This document shows positions 1-6,796 of a DNA stretch of 15,077 nucleotides, one piece after another. A program made the position numbers and the translations under genes. The notes under the pieces are model-generated. The model saw only the letters and a program-made list of their open reading frames with translations, searched no databases and was not told the DNA's origin. Where the stretch lies: assembly GCA_019084435.1 (NCBI GenBank), contig JAHRFV010000256.1, positions 1 to 15,077 on the forward strand, written 5' to 3'. Position 1 is the first letter of the stretch; each line of letters starts with the position of its first letter. Origin of the DNA: Dethiosulfatibacter sp. (GTDB lineage: Bacteria > Bacillota_A > Clostridia > Tissierellales > Dethiosulfatibacteraceae).

Positions 1-24
1 AAACTTTGAATTTTTGTGTATTTT
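1..24. repeat. Left arm of 24-bp inverted repeat
   Basis: Exact reverse complement of 143-166; pairing stops at position 25. It begins at the very first base of the window, so the true outer boundary may lie upstream. Confidence 0.7.
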
Positions 25-169
25 ATTACATAATGGATTTCGACCATTTGATTTGATCAATGATTTGTCAATTAAGCTGGAAAGAATCGAGGTAGTTGAA
101 TTGCCTGAAGGAAGAATTCATATCAGATACAAAGTGATTAAAAAAATACACAAAAATTCAAAGTTTTGA
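2..169 (+). CDS. C-terminal fragment of an unidentified protein, possibly a transposase
   Basis: An open frame enters from the left edge and ends at TGA 167-169. The last residues include KLERIEVVELPEGRIHIRY followed by a basic tail, a believable beta-strand-rich protein end. Because it spans an inverted-repeat-bounded segment and stops just outside the right repeat, a transposase C-terminus is the natural guess, but I recognise no catalytic motif. The first eight or so residues are encoded by the left repeat and may not belong to the original gene. Confidence 0.3.
   Translation, partial: NFEFLCILLHNGFRPFDLINDLSIKLERIEVVELPEGRIHIRYKVIKKIHKNSKF
143..166. repeat. Right arm of 24-bp inverted repeat
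   Basis: Exact reverse complement of 1-24. It ends two bases before the TGA is completed in flanking sequence and 13 bases upstream of the toxin-antitoxin operator. Confidence 0.7.
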
Positions 170-193
170 TTGTTTAAAGTTATCATATATGAT
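166..193 (+). promoter_or_regulatory. SigA-type promoter of the toxin-antitoxin operon
   Basis: TTGATT at 166-171 and TATGAT at 188-193 are separated by 16 bp. The -35 hexamer starts at the edge of the inverted-repeat element, so insertion of that element may have supplied part of this promoter. The -10 hexamer lies inside the palindromic operator, as expected for autoregulated toxin-antitoxin operons. Confidence 0.55.
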
Positions 194-196
194 AAC
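179..196. promoter_or_regulatory. 18-bp palindromic operator of the toxin-antitoxin operon
   Basis: GTTATCATATATGATAAC is a perfect palindrome overlapping the -10 element. Autorepression by the XRE-type antitoxin, alone or with its toxin, is the usual control in this family, so this is the likely binding site (inference). Confidence 0.6.
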
Positions 197-232
197 ATAT
201 ATCCAAAGAGAGTAAGCTAAGGGAGGTTTAGA

Positions 233-607
233 TTGGCATACAACGTAGAGTTTTACCAAAAAGAAAACGGAGAAGTACCAGTACTAGATTTTCTCGAATC
301 CTTACCTCCCAAATTAAGAGCTAAGATTTTTCGAGAGATTGAACTCTTAAAGGACCATGGACCTGATCTTAGAGAACCGCATACTAAACCAATAAAAGGG
401 AGAGATAATAAAGGGATTTATGAATTGAGAGTAAAGTTATCAACTGATATTTCAAGAGTGTTTTATTTTGCATATACTGGTAGTGCATATGTCTTGCTCC
501 ATGGTTTTGTAAAGAAAACCAATCAAACCCCTACAAGAGAAATTGATAGAGCACGGAAATATAAAGAAGATTATGAAAGAAGGTGTAAGGATGAAAAAAT
601 TAGATAA
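233..607 (+). CDS. RelE/HigB-type toxin (phage-derived Gp49-like family)
   Basis: A 124-residue protein of the HigB/Gp49-like branch of the RelE toxin superfamily, members of which cleave mRNA on the ribosome. Visible signs are an N-terminal FYQKENGEVPVLDFLESLP segment, the central YELRVKL strand and the SRVFYFAY / VLLHGFVKKT strands with the basic residues typical of the fold. The start is TTG at 233, six bases after GGGAGG (221-226); no in-frame ATG is available. The 3' end overlaps the antitoxin gene by 17 bases, and the toxin-first order is typical of HigBA. The family call rests on length, fold-type motifs and partner; I have no functional proof. Confidence 0.85.
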   Translation: MAYNVEFYQKENGEVPVLDFLESLPPKLRAKIFREIELLKDHGPDLREPHTKPIKGRDNKGIYELRVKLSTDISRVFYFAYTGSAYVLLHGFVKKTNQTPTREIDRARKYKEDYERRCKDEKIR

Positions 608-896
608 TAAAATTAAACCTGCTGGAGTTAAATTTGACGACATCAAAGCAAAACTCATGGAAGACACTCAATTTGAAGATGAATACATTAAATTACAGCC
701 AAGATACGAATTGGTTTCACAGATTATCGAAGCAAGAAAAAGCATGAAGATGACTCAAGAGGAGTTGGCTAAAAGAGCTGGAACCAGAAAGTCAAACATT
801 TCTAGGCTTGAAAGTGGTTCTTATAATCCTTCATTAGACTTCCTTATCAAAATCGCTAAAAGCTTAGGAAAAGATGTTCACATTGAAATTCGTTAA
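591..896 (+). CDS. HigA-like XRE-family antitoxin
   Basis: A 101-residue protein with a helix-turn-helix of the XRE/Cro type at about residues 38-92 (MTQEELAKRAGTRKSNISRLESG is the recognition region; helix 3 carries KSNISRLE). The N-terminal 35 residues, FDDIKAKLMEDTQFEDEY, are the acidic toxin-facing segment common in antitoxins of Gp49-like toxins. I choose ATG 591 because GAAGGTG lies 6-11 bases upstream and it gives the usual family length; an upstream ATG at 543 in the same frame would sit inside the toxin gene with no ribosome binding site. It should neutralise the upstream toxin and repress the operon through the palindrome at 179-196. Confidence 0.88.
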   Translation: MKKLDNKIKPAGVKFDDIKAKLMEDTQFEDEYIKLQPRYELVSQIIEARKSMKMTQEELAKRAGTRKSNISRLESGSYNPSLDFLIKIAKSLGKDVHIEIR

Positions 897-931
897 AAAA
901 CTACCTCAGCTTGATCAGAGGTAGTTTTTTA
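895..931. terminator. Bidirectional intrinsic terminator
   Basis: The stem ACTACCTC (900-907) pairs with GAGGTAGT (918-925) around a 10-base loop, flanked by A6 on the left and T6 on the right. It therefore ends both the toxin-antitoxin transcript (+) and the convergent lipoprotein transcript (-). Confidence 0.9.
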
Positions 932-935
932 ATCA

Positions 936-1409
936 TTACTTATTAATCCATTGGGTGATTATTGGATGATCAGGATTTTCTATTACATACTCTACTGATG
1001 ACCACAGTCCAATTTCATATTTGGCCATAAAATTGATGGCGTCTTTGTTATTGGTTATTGTAATCTCATTGTATTCATCGTCCTCATAGACAAAAAACCC
1101 ACCATCTGATCCTTGAACAACACTCCAGCCGTCTCCATTTGAGTTTTCCTGAAATAGTGAGTTGGCTATCTCTTCACTCAGTGTTTTACTGAAATATTCC
1201 TCATAGTAAGTAACAATCTCGGCTTTAGTTTTGAAGCTCATCGTATTAGCTGTCTGAGTATGATCAAACACCTCTCTTAAAAAGCTATATACTTGTTGAT
1301 CATCCCATGACGAAAAATCATTTATGGTCACATCAACATCTTTATCCACTCCAACACAACCCGCTAAAAGGGCTATTAACAATATACTTACTGCTATCAA
1401 TTTTGACAT
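936..1409 (-). CDS. Small lipoprotein of unknown function
   Basis: A 157-residue protein that begins with a lipoprotein signal peptide: a short basic N-terminus (MSKL), a hydrophobic stretch to residue 15 and the lipobox LAGC with the lipidated cysteine at residue 18. The mature part is acidic, has no further membrane segment and contains aromatic-rich stretches (FFVYEDDEYNEI, GLWSSVEYVI). It would be anchored on the outside of the membrane. The ATG at 1409 has GGAGG nine bases upstream. I do not recognise the family. It is convergent with the toxin-antitoxin operon, shares its terminator and lies divergent from the HD protein gene. I see no convincing promoter in 1410-1500. Confidence 0.8.
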   Translation of the reverse strand: MSKLIAVSILLIALLAGCVGVDKDVDVTINDFSSWDDQQVYSFLREVFDHTQTANTMSFKTKAEIVTYYEEYFSKTLSEEIANSLFQENSNGDGWSVVQGSDGGFFVYEDDEYNEITITNNKDAINFMAKYEIGLWSSVEYVIENPDHPIITQWINK

Positions 1410-1513
1410 CTTTTTTTCCTCCGATTCTTTAATGACTTATATATTAGACGTACTAGATTATAAAAAGTTTCTACTATTTATAATCTTTATTGTTTAAATC
1501 AAAGATATGTTGC

Positions 1514-1542
1514 TGGCATATTTATACATTACATGGTATACT
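1514..1542 (+). promoter_or_regulatory. Putative extended -10 promoter for the tandem HD protein
   Basis: TATACT at 1537-1542 is preceded by TGG (extended -10, TGn) and, 17 bases further up, by TGGCAT at 1514-1519. This places transcription start near 1550, about 40 bases before the ATG. Confidence 0.5.
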
Positions 1543-1591
1543 CTTATCAATGAGACTGATTTTCAACTAACGTGAGAGGTGACAGTAAATT

Positions 1592-2824
1592 ATGGTATTT
1601 GATATAAACGAGTTTTTGGAGGCAGTATCAAACGTACTGGATGTCATAGAAACGGATATTTTTGGAGTAGCGACAAATCATTCCAAGCGAATCGCTTATT
1701 TTTCCAACCGAATTGCATGTGCATTGGGTTTATCACCAGAAATACAGTATGACCTGGTAGCACTGTCCATCCTACATGATAATGGCGCAAGCCTTAAGAT
1801 TTTGCACGACAATTTGTTGGGAAGTTCTAAATCCAAACAAGATTTTATTGAAAGTAGAAAAGAGCATTGTACAATTGGAGAATATAATGTTAGTAGCTTC
1901 CCGTTTTTGACTTCTCCTGAAGATATTATTCTCTATCATCACGAAAAGTTTGATGGGTCAGGATTTTTTGGGCTTAGGGAATCTGAGATACCTCTGATGT
2001 CTCAACTAATAAACTTAGCCGACACTTTAGATCTCAAATATGATCTCCGGAGCGTTTTCAACAATGAAAGCCTCAAGGATGAGATAATAGAATTTATTAA
2101 AGATCAATCAGGTAAAGAGTTCGAACCGGGATTGGTTAAAATTGCAGTGCAGACAATTTCTCGAAATGAATTTTGGGAACACTTTTCTGATGATCACATT
2201 TATGAAGTTTTGAGACAGATCACTCCGCCATATAAAAGGCAGATGAGTTACGAAGAGATTCGAGATATTACCAAAATTTTCTCACACATAATAGATGCTA
2301 AGTCCACTTTTACAATGAATCATTCGTCAGGGTTAGCAGAGAGAATGAGCCGTATGGCAATATTTTATGGGATTGATGGAGATGAATACTGGAAACTCAT
2401 GATTGCATCAGACCTACACGATCTTGGCAAATTAGGAGTTAGTAATCTTATCTTGGATAAACCGGGACAACTAACAGACGCGGAATTCAACATCATAAAG
2501 GAGCATCCGGTTATAGCTAAAGAATCCCTCGAGAAAGTTCAAGGATTTGACGAGATTTCAGAGTGGGCTTACAATCATCATGAGAAAATAAACGGATCGG
2601 GATATCCTAGAGGTTTGAGTGCAGATGAACTCGATTTTAATTCCCGCTTGCTAGCTTGCCTTGATATCTATCAAGCGTTGGGGGAAGATAGGCCCTACAG
2701 AAGAGCAATGGACCATGATAATGCGATAATAATTTTGCAGCAGATGGCGCAAGAGGGTCTAATTGATGCAGAAATCACCAAGGACATCGCAGAACAATTA
2801 TTAAATTTCCAACACCATAACTAA
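1592..2824 (+). CDS. Soluble protein with two HD domains; C-terminal one is HD-GYP (c-di-GMP phosphodiesterase type)
   Basis: A 410-residue cytoplasmic protein without membrane segment, receiver or PAS domain. The N-terminal half is a divergent HD domain: NHSKR at 30, LHDNG with H62-D63, HHEKFDGSGFFG at 116-127, LADTLD at 142-147. The C-terminal half is a full HD-GYP domain: NHSSG at 244, DLHDLGKLG with H276-D277, EHP at 304, HHEKINGSGYPRGL at 329-342, and D358. HD-GYP domains hydrolyse c-di-GMP to pGpG or GMP at a metal centre; the second domain has the signature and is likely active. The first keeps HD and HH but has GFFG where GYP is expected and may be regulatory. ATG 1592 follows AGAGGTGA by nine bases. 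The gene is monocistronic in appearance, and its neighbour downstream is a cyclase gene. Confidence 0.88.
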   Translation: MVFDINEFLEAVSNVLDVIETDIFGVATNHSKRIAYFSNRIACALGLSPEIQYDLVALSILHDNGASLKILHDNLLGSSKSKQDFIESRKEHCTIGEYNVSSFPFLTSPEDIILYHHEKFDGSGFFGLRESEIPLMSQLINLADTLDLKYDLRSVFNNESLKDEIIEFIKDQSGKEFEPGLVKIAVQTISRNEFWEHFSDDHIYEVLRQITPPYKRQMSYEEIRDITKIFSHIIDAKSTFTMNHSSGLAERMSRMAIFYGIDGDEYWKLMIASDLHDLGKLGVSNLILDKPGQLTDAEFNIIKEHPVIAKESLEKVQGFDEISEWAYNHHEKINGSGYPRGLSADELDFNSRLLACLDIYQALGEDRPYRRAMDHDNAIIILQQMAQEGLIDAEITKDIAEQLLNFQHHN

Positions 2825-2873
2825 TCAAATATTTCCAACATTTTAAGCTAGGAAAACCTTATCCTAATATATA

Positions 2874-2902
2874 TTGCAATAATATTGCAAATGACTTATA
2901 AT
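2874..2902 (+). promoter_or_regulatory. SigA-type promoter of the first riboswitch-cyclase unit
   Basis: TTGCAA at 2874-2879, a 17-bp spacer and a perfect TATAAT at 2897-2902. Transcription would start about 30 bases before the riboswitch P1 stem. A second TATAAT-like hexamer at 2904-2909 lacks a spaced -35. Confidence 0.6.
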
Positions 2903-2940
2903 TTATAATAACTTAATATACAATGACTAACAACTTCAAG

Positions 2941-3040
2941 AGCATCCAAAATGATAATAGCAAACTTATCGCAAGGTAAGGACGCAAAGCTTTAGGGTCT
3001 TTTATGAAAACAAAAGATAGCCAGCTGTCAAAGGGGTGTT
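2941..3040 (+). promoter_or_regulatory. Cyclic-di-GMP class I (GEMM) riboswitch
   Basis: The aptamer contains the GEMM signature: TAGCAAAC, then a hairpin with a GCAA tetraloop (CTTATC-GCAA-GGTAAG), then GGACGCAAAGC, then a second arm containing GGGTCTTTT and AAAAGATAGCC that should hold the tetraloop receptor. P1 can be drawn as 2941-2947 (AGCATCC) with 3034-3040 (GGGTGTT). The P1 3' strand is followed at once by a T-rich tract. GEMM-I RNAs bind c-di-GMP. This one sits 38 bases before a diguanylate cyclase gene, so feedback control is expected (inference; the on/off sense is not provable here). Confidence 0.92.
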
Positions 3041-3078
3041 TTTATTATATTTGGTGTAATACAGAGGAGGAGATATAA

Positions 3079-4449
3079 ATGTTTACTAAAAAAAGAAGTG
3101 ATCTACTAGCGATTATATTTATTATACTACCCATGTTCATCTATTATTATTTGAGCAATTTCAGAACAGAGGTTAGCAATCATGGAGATTTCCACTTTTA
3201 TTATGTGATAGTTAGTTCAATAATAGCATTTTTATTGGGATTTGCTGCATATTTAGAGTATAAGAAGAGCAAGGTTGAAAAAATATTTTATATTTCTCTT
3301 GGTTTAATTGGAGTAGGTGTGTTTTACACGTTTCATGCGTTGGTAACACCTAATATGACAATTGTAAAACTATTTGAGTTTCCTGATATTGCCAATAATA
3401 TAAGTCTTTTTGTTTTGTTTGGTGATATAAGCAGATTATGGTTAGCTGTAATGATGTTTGTTCCGGATAATTTGTTTGAACAAAACAATCAAATCAAAAA
3501 ATATTTTAATGGTTATGCGTTGATAATAATTATAATTGTTCTGTCAGGGTCGGTATATTACGGTTTATTAACGCCGGAAATATTTCCTGTCTTCACAAAT
3601 AGTGATCTAACGAATACTAATTTTGCAATTCTTACAAAAATTGTAACTTTGCTATTTATTGGAATGAATGTTTTAAGATATTATTATTCTTATAAAGCCA
3701 AATCAAATATCGTTATCCTATTTTTCATAGTTGGACTAGGTCTCATAATGGAAACAGTAATAGTCTTTATGATTTCAAAACCTTGGAGTTCAACATGGTG
3801 GTTAGCCCACAACTTATTCTTAATGAGCTATATAGTAATAGGTTTTGGGGTGATGTATAGTTACTTTAGTAAAGAAAAGTACGGGTTCTTTGACGTTTTT
3901 GGCCAAATAGAAACTTATACAAAATTATTGGAAGAAAAAAATATAGAACTAAACACTATAGCCAATTGTGATTCTCTTACAGGTTTATCAAATAGAAGAC
4001 ACTTTATGACAACAGCTGAAGAATATATAAAAGAAGCAGAAAAAGACAATGGCACTTTTACACTTATGTTCATTGACCTTGATCACTTTAAATCAATTAA
4101 TGATAAATATGGTCATGAGACGGGAGATCAGCTTTTAAAGATTATATCAAAAAAAATCAGTAGTCTTATAAAATCTACTGACATAGCATCAAGAGTTGGT
4201 GGAGATGAATTTGTATTACTAATAAAAAATGTAACTCGAACTCAATTTGAAGATATTGCAACTCGTATACTTGACAGAGTAACAGAACCGATTGTAATTG
4301 GCGGAAACATATGTCACGTAGGAGCAAGCATTGGGATAAGCACATTTCCAAATGACGGTACTACTATAGATGATCTTCTTTCTAAAAGTGATGAAGCGAT
4401 GTACAATGTAAAGAAAGAAGGAAGAAATAATTATAAAATTGCGACTTAA
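3079..4449 (+). CDS. Membrane-bound diguanylate cyclase (multi-TM sensor plus GGDEF)
   Basis: A 456-residue protein. About eight hydrophobic segments fill residues 8-262 (approximately 8-26, 40-58, 69-88, 108-127, 146-164, 183-200, 209-231, 243-262). The fragment FYTFHALVTP (82-91) recalls a histidine-containing membrane sensor seen on other signalling proteins, but I cannot assign a named domain. A short coiled linker (276-295) leads to a complete GGDEF domain: DSLTGLSNRR 298-307, FIDLDHFKSIND 331-342, YGHETGD 344-350, RVGGDEF 372-378. All catalytic residues are present, so it should make c-di-GMP from two GTP. The inhibitory I-site (RxxD five residues before GGDEF) reads KSTD, so product inhibition may be absent. 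ATG 3079 follows AGAGGAGGAG by seven bases. A GEMM riboswitch precedes it. Confidence 0.93.
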   Translation: MFTKKRSDLLAIIFIILPMFIYYYLSNFRTEVSNHGDFHFYYVIVSSIIAFLLGFAAYLEYKKSKVEKIFYISLGLIGVGVFYTFHALVTPNMTIVKLFEFPDIANNISLFVLFGDISRLWLAVMMFVPDNLFEQNNQIKKYFNGYALIIIIIVLSGSVYYGLLTPEIFPVFTNSDLTNTNFAILTKIVTLLFIGMNVLRYYYSYKAKSNIVILFFIVGLGLIMETVIVFMISKPWSSTWWLAHNLFLMSYIVIGFGVMYSYFSKEKYGFFDVFGQIETYTKLLEEKNIELNTIANCDSLTGLSNRRHFMTTAEEYIKEAEKDNGTFTLMFIDLDHFKSINDKYGHETGDQLLKIISKKISSLIKSTDIASRVGGDEFVLLIKNVTRTQFEDIATRILDRVTEPIVIGGNICHVGASIGISTFPNDGTTIDDLLSKSDEAMYNVKKEGRNNYKIAT

Positions 4450-4464
4450 GCATATAGATCAACA

Positions 4465-4493
4465 TTGCTTATAAGATGCTCAAAGAGTATAAT
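4465..4493 (+). promoter_or_regulatory. SigA-type promoter of the second riboswitch-cyclase unit
   Basis: TTGCTT at 4465-4470, a 17-bp spacer and a perfect TATAAT at 4488-4493. It lies directly after the upstream cyclase gene and before the second riboswitch, so the two units can be transcribed separately. No strong terminator separates them. Confidence 0.65.
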
Positions 4494-4519
4494 GAATTCA
4501 CATACCCCTAGGAGGTAAC

Positions 4520-4591
4520 TTGCATAAAGGGGATATGAATGAAGCACTGATAATAGCAAACTTATCGCAAGGTAAGGACGCAAAGCAATAG
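4520..4591 (+). other. Possible 23-codon leader ORF overlapping the second riboswitch
   Basis: A strong AGGAGGT (4510-4516) stands in the leader with no normal gene behind it. A TTG at 4520 opens 23 codons that end at TAG 4589-4591, inside the aptamer just after GCAAAGC. The spacing of three bases from AGGAGGT to TTG is short. If translated, ribosomes would disturb aptamer folding. This is speculative; the motif may be chance. Confidence 0.2.
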
Positions 4592-4635
4592 GATTTTTGT
4601 GAAAACATGAGATAGCCAGTTGCTAAGGAGTGTTT
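4542..4635 (+). promoter_or_regulatory. Cyclic-di-GMP class I (GEMM) riboswitch, second copy
   Basis: Positions 4548-4586 are identical over 39 bases to 2952-2990 of the first riboswitch, including the GCAA-capped hairpin and GGACGCAAAGC. The second arm has diverged (ATAGGATTTTTGTGAAAAC, then GAGATAGCCAG). P1 is AAGCACT (4542-4548) with AGTGTTT (4629-4635), again followed by a T-rich tract (to 4643). It precedes a gene encoding a GGDEF protein by 37 bases. Sequence identity in the core with divergence in the periphery suggests duplication of the unit under selection. Confidence 0.92.
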
Positions 4636-4672
4636 TTGTTTTTTAAATAGATTTAAAGGGTGTGGGGTATAT

Positions 4673-6796
4673 ATGAAAATGAAAACTAAAATTATCTTAA
4701 CAGTACTCCCTCTGATTATTATTGGAATTTTTACTATAAATATAGCATTTGGACTATTCTTCCAACATTTTATTATACAAAGTGAGATCGACAAAATTCA
4801 TGTTTCAGCGGATTATATTTCCACTTATTTAAATGAAAAAACCAATAATTATGCGGGTACCGTTAATGATTGGGCTCATTGGGAGGACACTTATTATTTC
4901 ATAGAAAACTCAAATACAGACTATATTGAACTAAATTTGACAGATAGTGCCATGAAATCAATTAATATCAGCTTCATGATTTTCTTAAACAATGATAGTA
5001 TGATTACACATCAGTTATTCTATAATTCTGATGAAGAAATAATAATGGATTTTCCATCAGATCTATTGGGAAACATTGATCATGCAGTTGACTTCTCAAG
5101 GTTAGCTGAGGATGTATCTGGAATCATAAGTATTGGAGAAAACTACTATTTTGTCGCATCAAGTCATATAACTGATTCTTTAGAAAAAGAAAATGCTAAT
5201 GGTACATTAATTATTGGAAGACAACTCAATCATAGTATTATTGCTCAATTGGAGCAGGCTTCAGGGTTTAGCATAAGTTCTATAAATCTCTTGAACGATA
5301 TGAATCGATTAAACGAGCGTGACGCCTTCAATGTCTTAGTAATTGATTACGATGAAACTGCCAACGACGCAATAAATGTTGAGGTTGCGATCCCTAATAA
5401 CTACGATTTGAAGTCTTCAATCTCAATCTCAATGGTTATGTCAAGGGACTTATACTTAAGAGGAATGAAACAAGCTATTGATTTTTCTTTTCTAAACACA
5501 GCCATTAGTCTTGCTATTTCAACTATTATATTTTTGCTATTAGGTAAGTTTATTACGAAACCTTTTAATAGTTTAATCAATGACGTTAAATCAATTGATA
5601 TAACAAAACCCGATATACACACAATTCCAGAAAGCGGGAATGATGAATTTTCTTTCTTGCGCAGATCGATTAATACTTTGATGAATAAAGTATCGAGTAG
5701 TCAGTATGAGCTCATAAAGAGTAGAGAAGAACTGCACACCACTTTATTGTCTATCGGAGAGGGCATAATAACAGTTGATAAAATTAGTAAAATTAAATTT
5801 ATGAACCCAGTCGCTCAGGAAATGACAGGATGGCGATTAGAAGAATCACTGAATAAGCCATTAGAAGAAGTGTTAATTATTATTGATGAAGCTAGAAAAG
5901 AAACAGCTGTAAACTTAATAGACGCCGTATTTGAAACTGAAGACACAATTAAATTAACAAATAATATTTTGATAATGACAAAAGACAGTCGTACATTAGA
6001 GGTTGAAATCACGGCATCTCCGATAAAAGATCTAGACGGAATGATTATAGGATGTGTACTCGCAATCAACGATATCACAGAGAGCAAGAAAAAACAAAAG
6101 CATATAGAATATTTGAGTTATCGGGATATTTTAACAGGATTATATAATCGCAGTTTTTATGAAAAAAAGTTAAAAGAACTCGAGATATTAGAAAATTCCT
6201 CTGTCAGTATTATCAGTATTGATGTGAATGGGCTCAAATTAATCAACGATGCTTTTGGACACGAGTCTGGAGACCGTTTATTAATCAAAGTGGCTGAATG
6301 CATAGAAAAAAGTCTCAGAACTGAAGATATGGTGTTCAGAGTTGGTGGTGACGAGTTTGTTATTCTACTGCCAAAGACAGATTCTACAGAAATAACACGT
6401 ATCATTGATCGAATACATACAACAATAGAAAAGGAAAAGGCTGAAAATTTACCAATATCTATCTCTAGTGGCTGGGCTACCAAGCAGCAAAATGGCGAGA
6501 ATAAGGAGTCTGTTTTTAAGCGGGCAGAAGATATGATGTACCAAAACAAATCTGCAGAAAATAAAAGTCAACGCTACCAGACAATTCAAATCATCATGAA
6601 GACGTTATTCGAAAAAAATCCTAGAGAAGAAGCTCATTCAAAACGGGTTTCTGATACTTGCTTGCGGATTGGTGGATATATGGAGATGGACTCTTCCAAA
6701 ATAAAGAATTTACAGACAGCAGGCTTACTTCATGACATCGGTAAAATCGGGATAAGCAATAATTGTCTGGATAAAGTGGGATCTTTAAACGATTAA
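4673..6796 (+). CDS. CHASE4-HAMP-PAS-GGDEF protein with HD-GYP domain truncated by a nonsense codon
   Basis: The translated product is 707 residues. Order: TM1 (about 7-30); extracellular CHASE4-like sensor (about 35-265) with the telling NDWAHWEDTYYFI at 65-77; TM2 (about 271-292); HAMP-like segment (293-345); PAS (about 350-470, ending AINDITESKKK); GGDEF (480-630) with RDILTGLYNR, ISIDVNGLKLIND, FGHESGD and RVGGDEF 556-562; and the first part of an HD-GYP domain with LLHDIGKIG (685-693, HD 687-688). The I-site RTED precedes GGDEF by five residues, so allosteric inhibition is plausible. The frame is cut by TAA at 6794-6796, but the same frame stays open for 107 further codons that encode the rest of HD-GYP. 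As read, the product keeps a complete cyclase and loses the phosphodiesterase. GGGTG/GGGG lies before ATG 4673; ATG 4679 is an alternative. It is preceded by a GEMM riboswitch. Confidence 0.9.
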   Translation: MKMKTKIILTVLPLIIIGIFTINIAFGLFFQHFIIQSEIDKIHVSADYISTYLNEKTNNYAGTVNDWAHWEDTYYFIENSNTDYIELNLTDSAMKSINISFMIFLNNDSMITHQLFYNSDEEIIMDFPSDLLGNIDHAVDFSRLAEDVSGIISIGENYYFVASSHITDSLEKENANGTLIIGRQLNHSIIAQLEQASGFSISSINLLNDMNRLNERDAFNVLVIDYDETANDAINVEVAIPNNYDLKSSISISMVMSRDLYLRGMKQAIDFSFLNTAISLAISTIIFLLLGKFITKPFNSLINDVKSIDITKPDIHTIPESGNDEFSFLRRSINTLMNKVSSSQYELIKSREELHTTLLSIGEGIITVDKISKIKFMNPVAQEMTGWRLEESLNKPLEEVLIIIDEARKETAVNLIDAVFETEDTIKLTNNILIMTKDSRTLEVEITASPIKDLDGMIIGCVLAINDITESKKKQKHIEYLSYRDILTGLYNRSFYEKKLKELEILENSSVSIISIDVNGLKLINDAFGHESGDRLLIKVAECIEKSLRTEDMVFRVGGDEFVILLPKTDSTEITRIIDRIHTTIEKEKAENLPISISSGWATKQQNGENKESVFKRAEDMMYQNKSAENKSQRYQTIQIIMKTLFEKNPREEAHSKRVSDTCLRIGGYMEMDSSKIKNLQTAGLLHDIGKIGISNNCLDKVGSLND

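Larger units (their letters stand above)
1..166. mobile_element. Possible miniature or truncated insertion sequence bounded by 24-bp inverted repeats
   Basis: Positions 1-24 and 143-166 are perfect inverted repeats of each other, beginning AAACTTTGAATTTTTG. Between them lies the 3' end of an open reading frame that runs out at a TGA at 167-169, directly after the right repeat. A left end, a coding 3' remnant and a right end within 166 bp is what an internally deleted insertion sequence (MITE-like) looks like. The left flank lies outside the window, so a target-site duplication cannot be tested. I do not recognise the family. An assembly fold-back at a contig end would look similar. Confidence 0.4.

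Noticed and set aside
543..590. Upstream start for the antitoxin
   Set aside because: The extra 16 residues lie inside the toxin gene; ATG 591 has a good ribosome binding site and gives the usual length.
5401..6549. Minus-strand open frames inside the CHASE4-GGDEF gene
   Set aside because: Shadows of a strongly supported coding region; their composition is serine/isoleucine-rich antisense.
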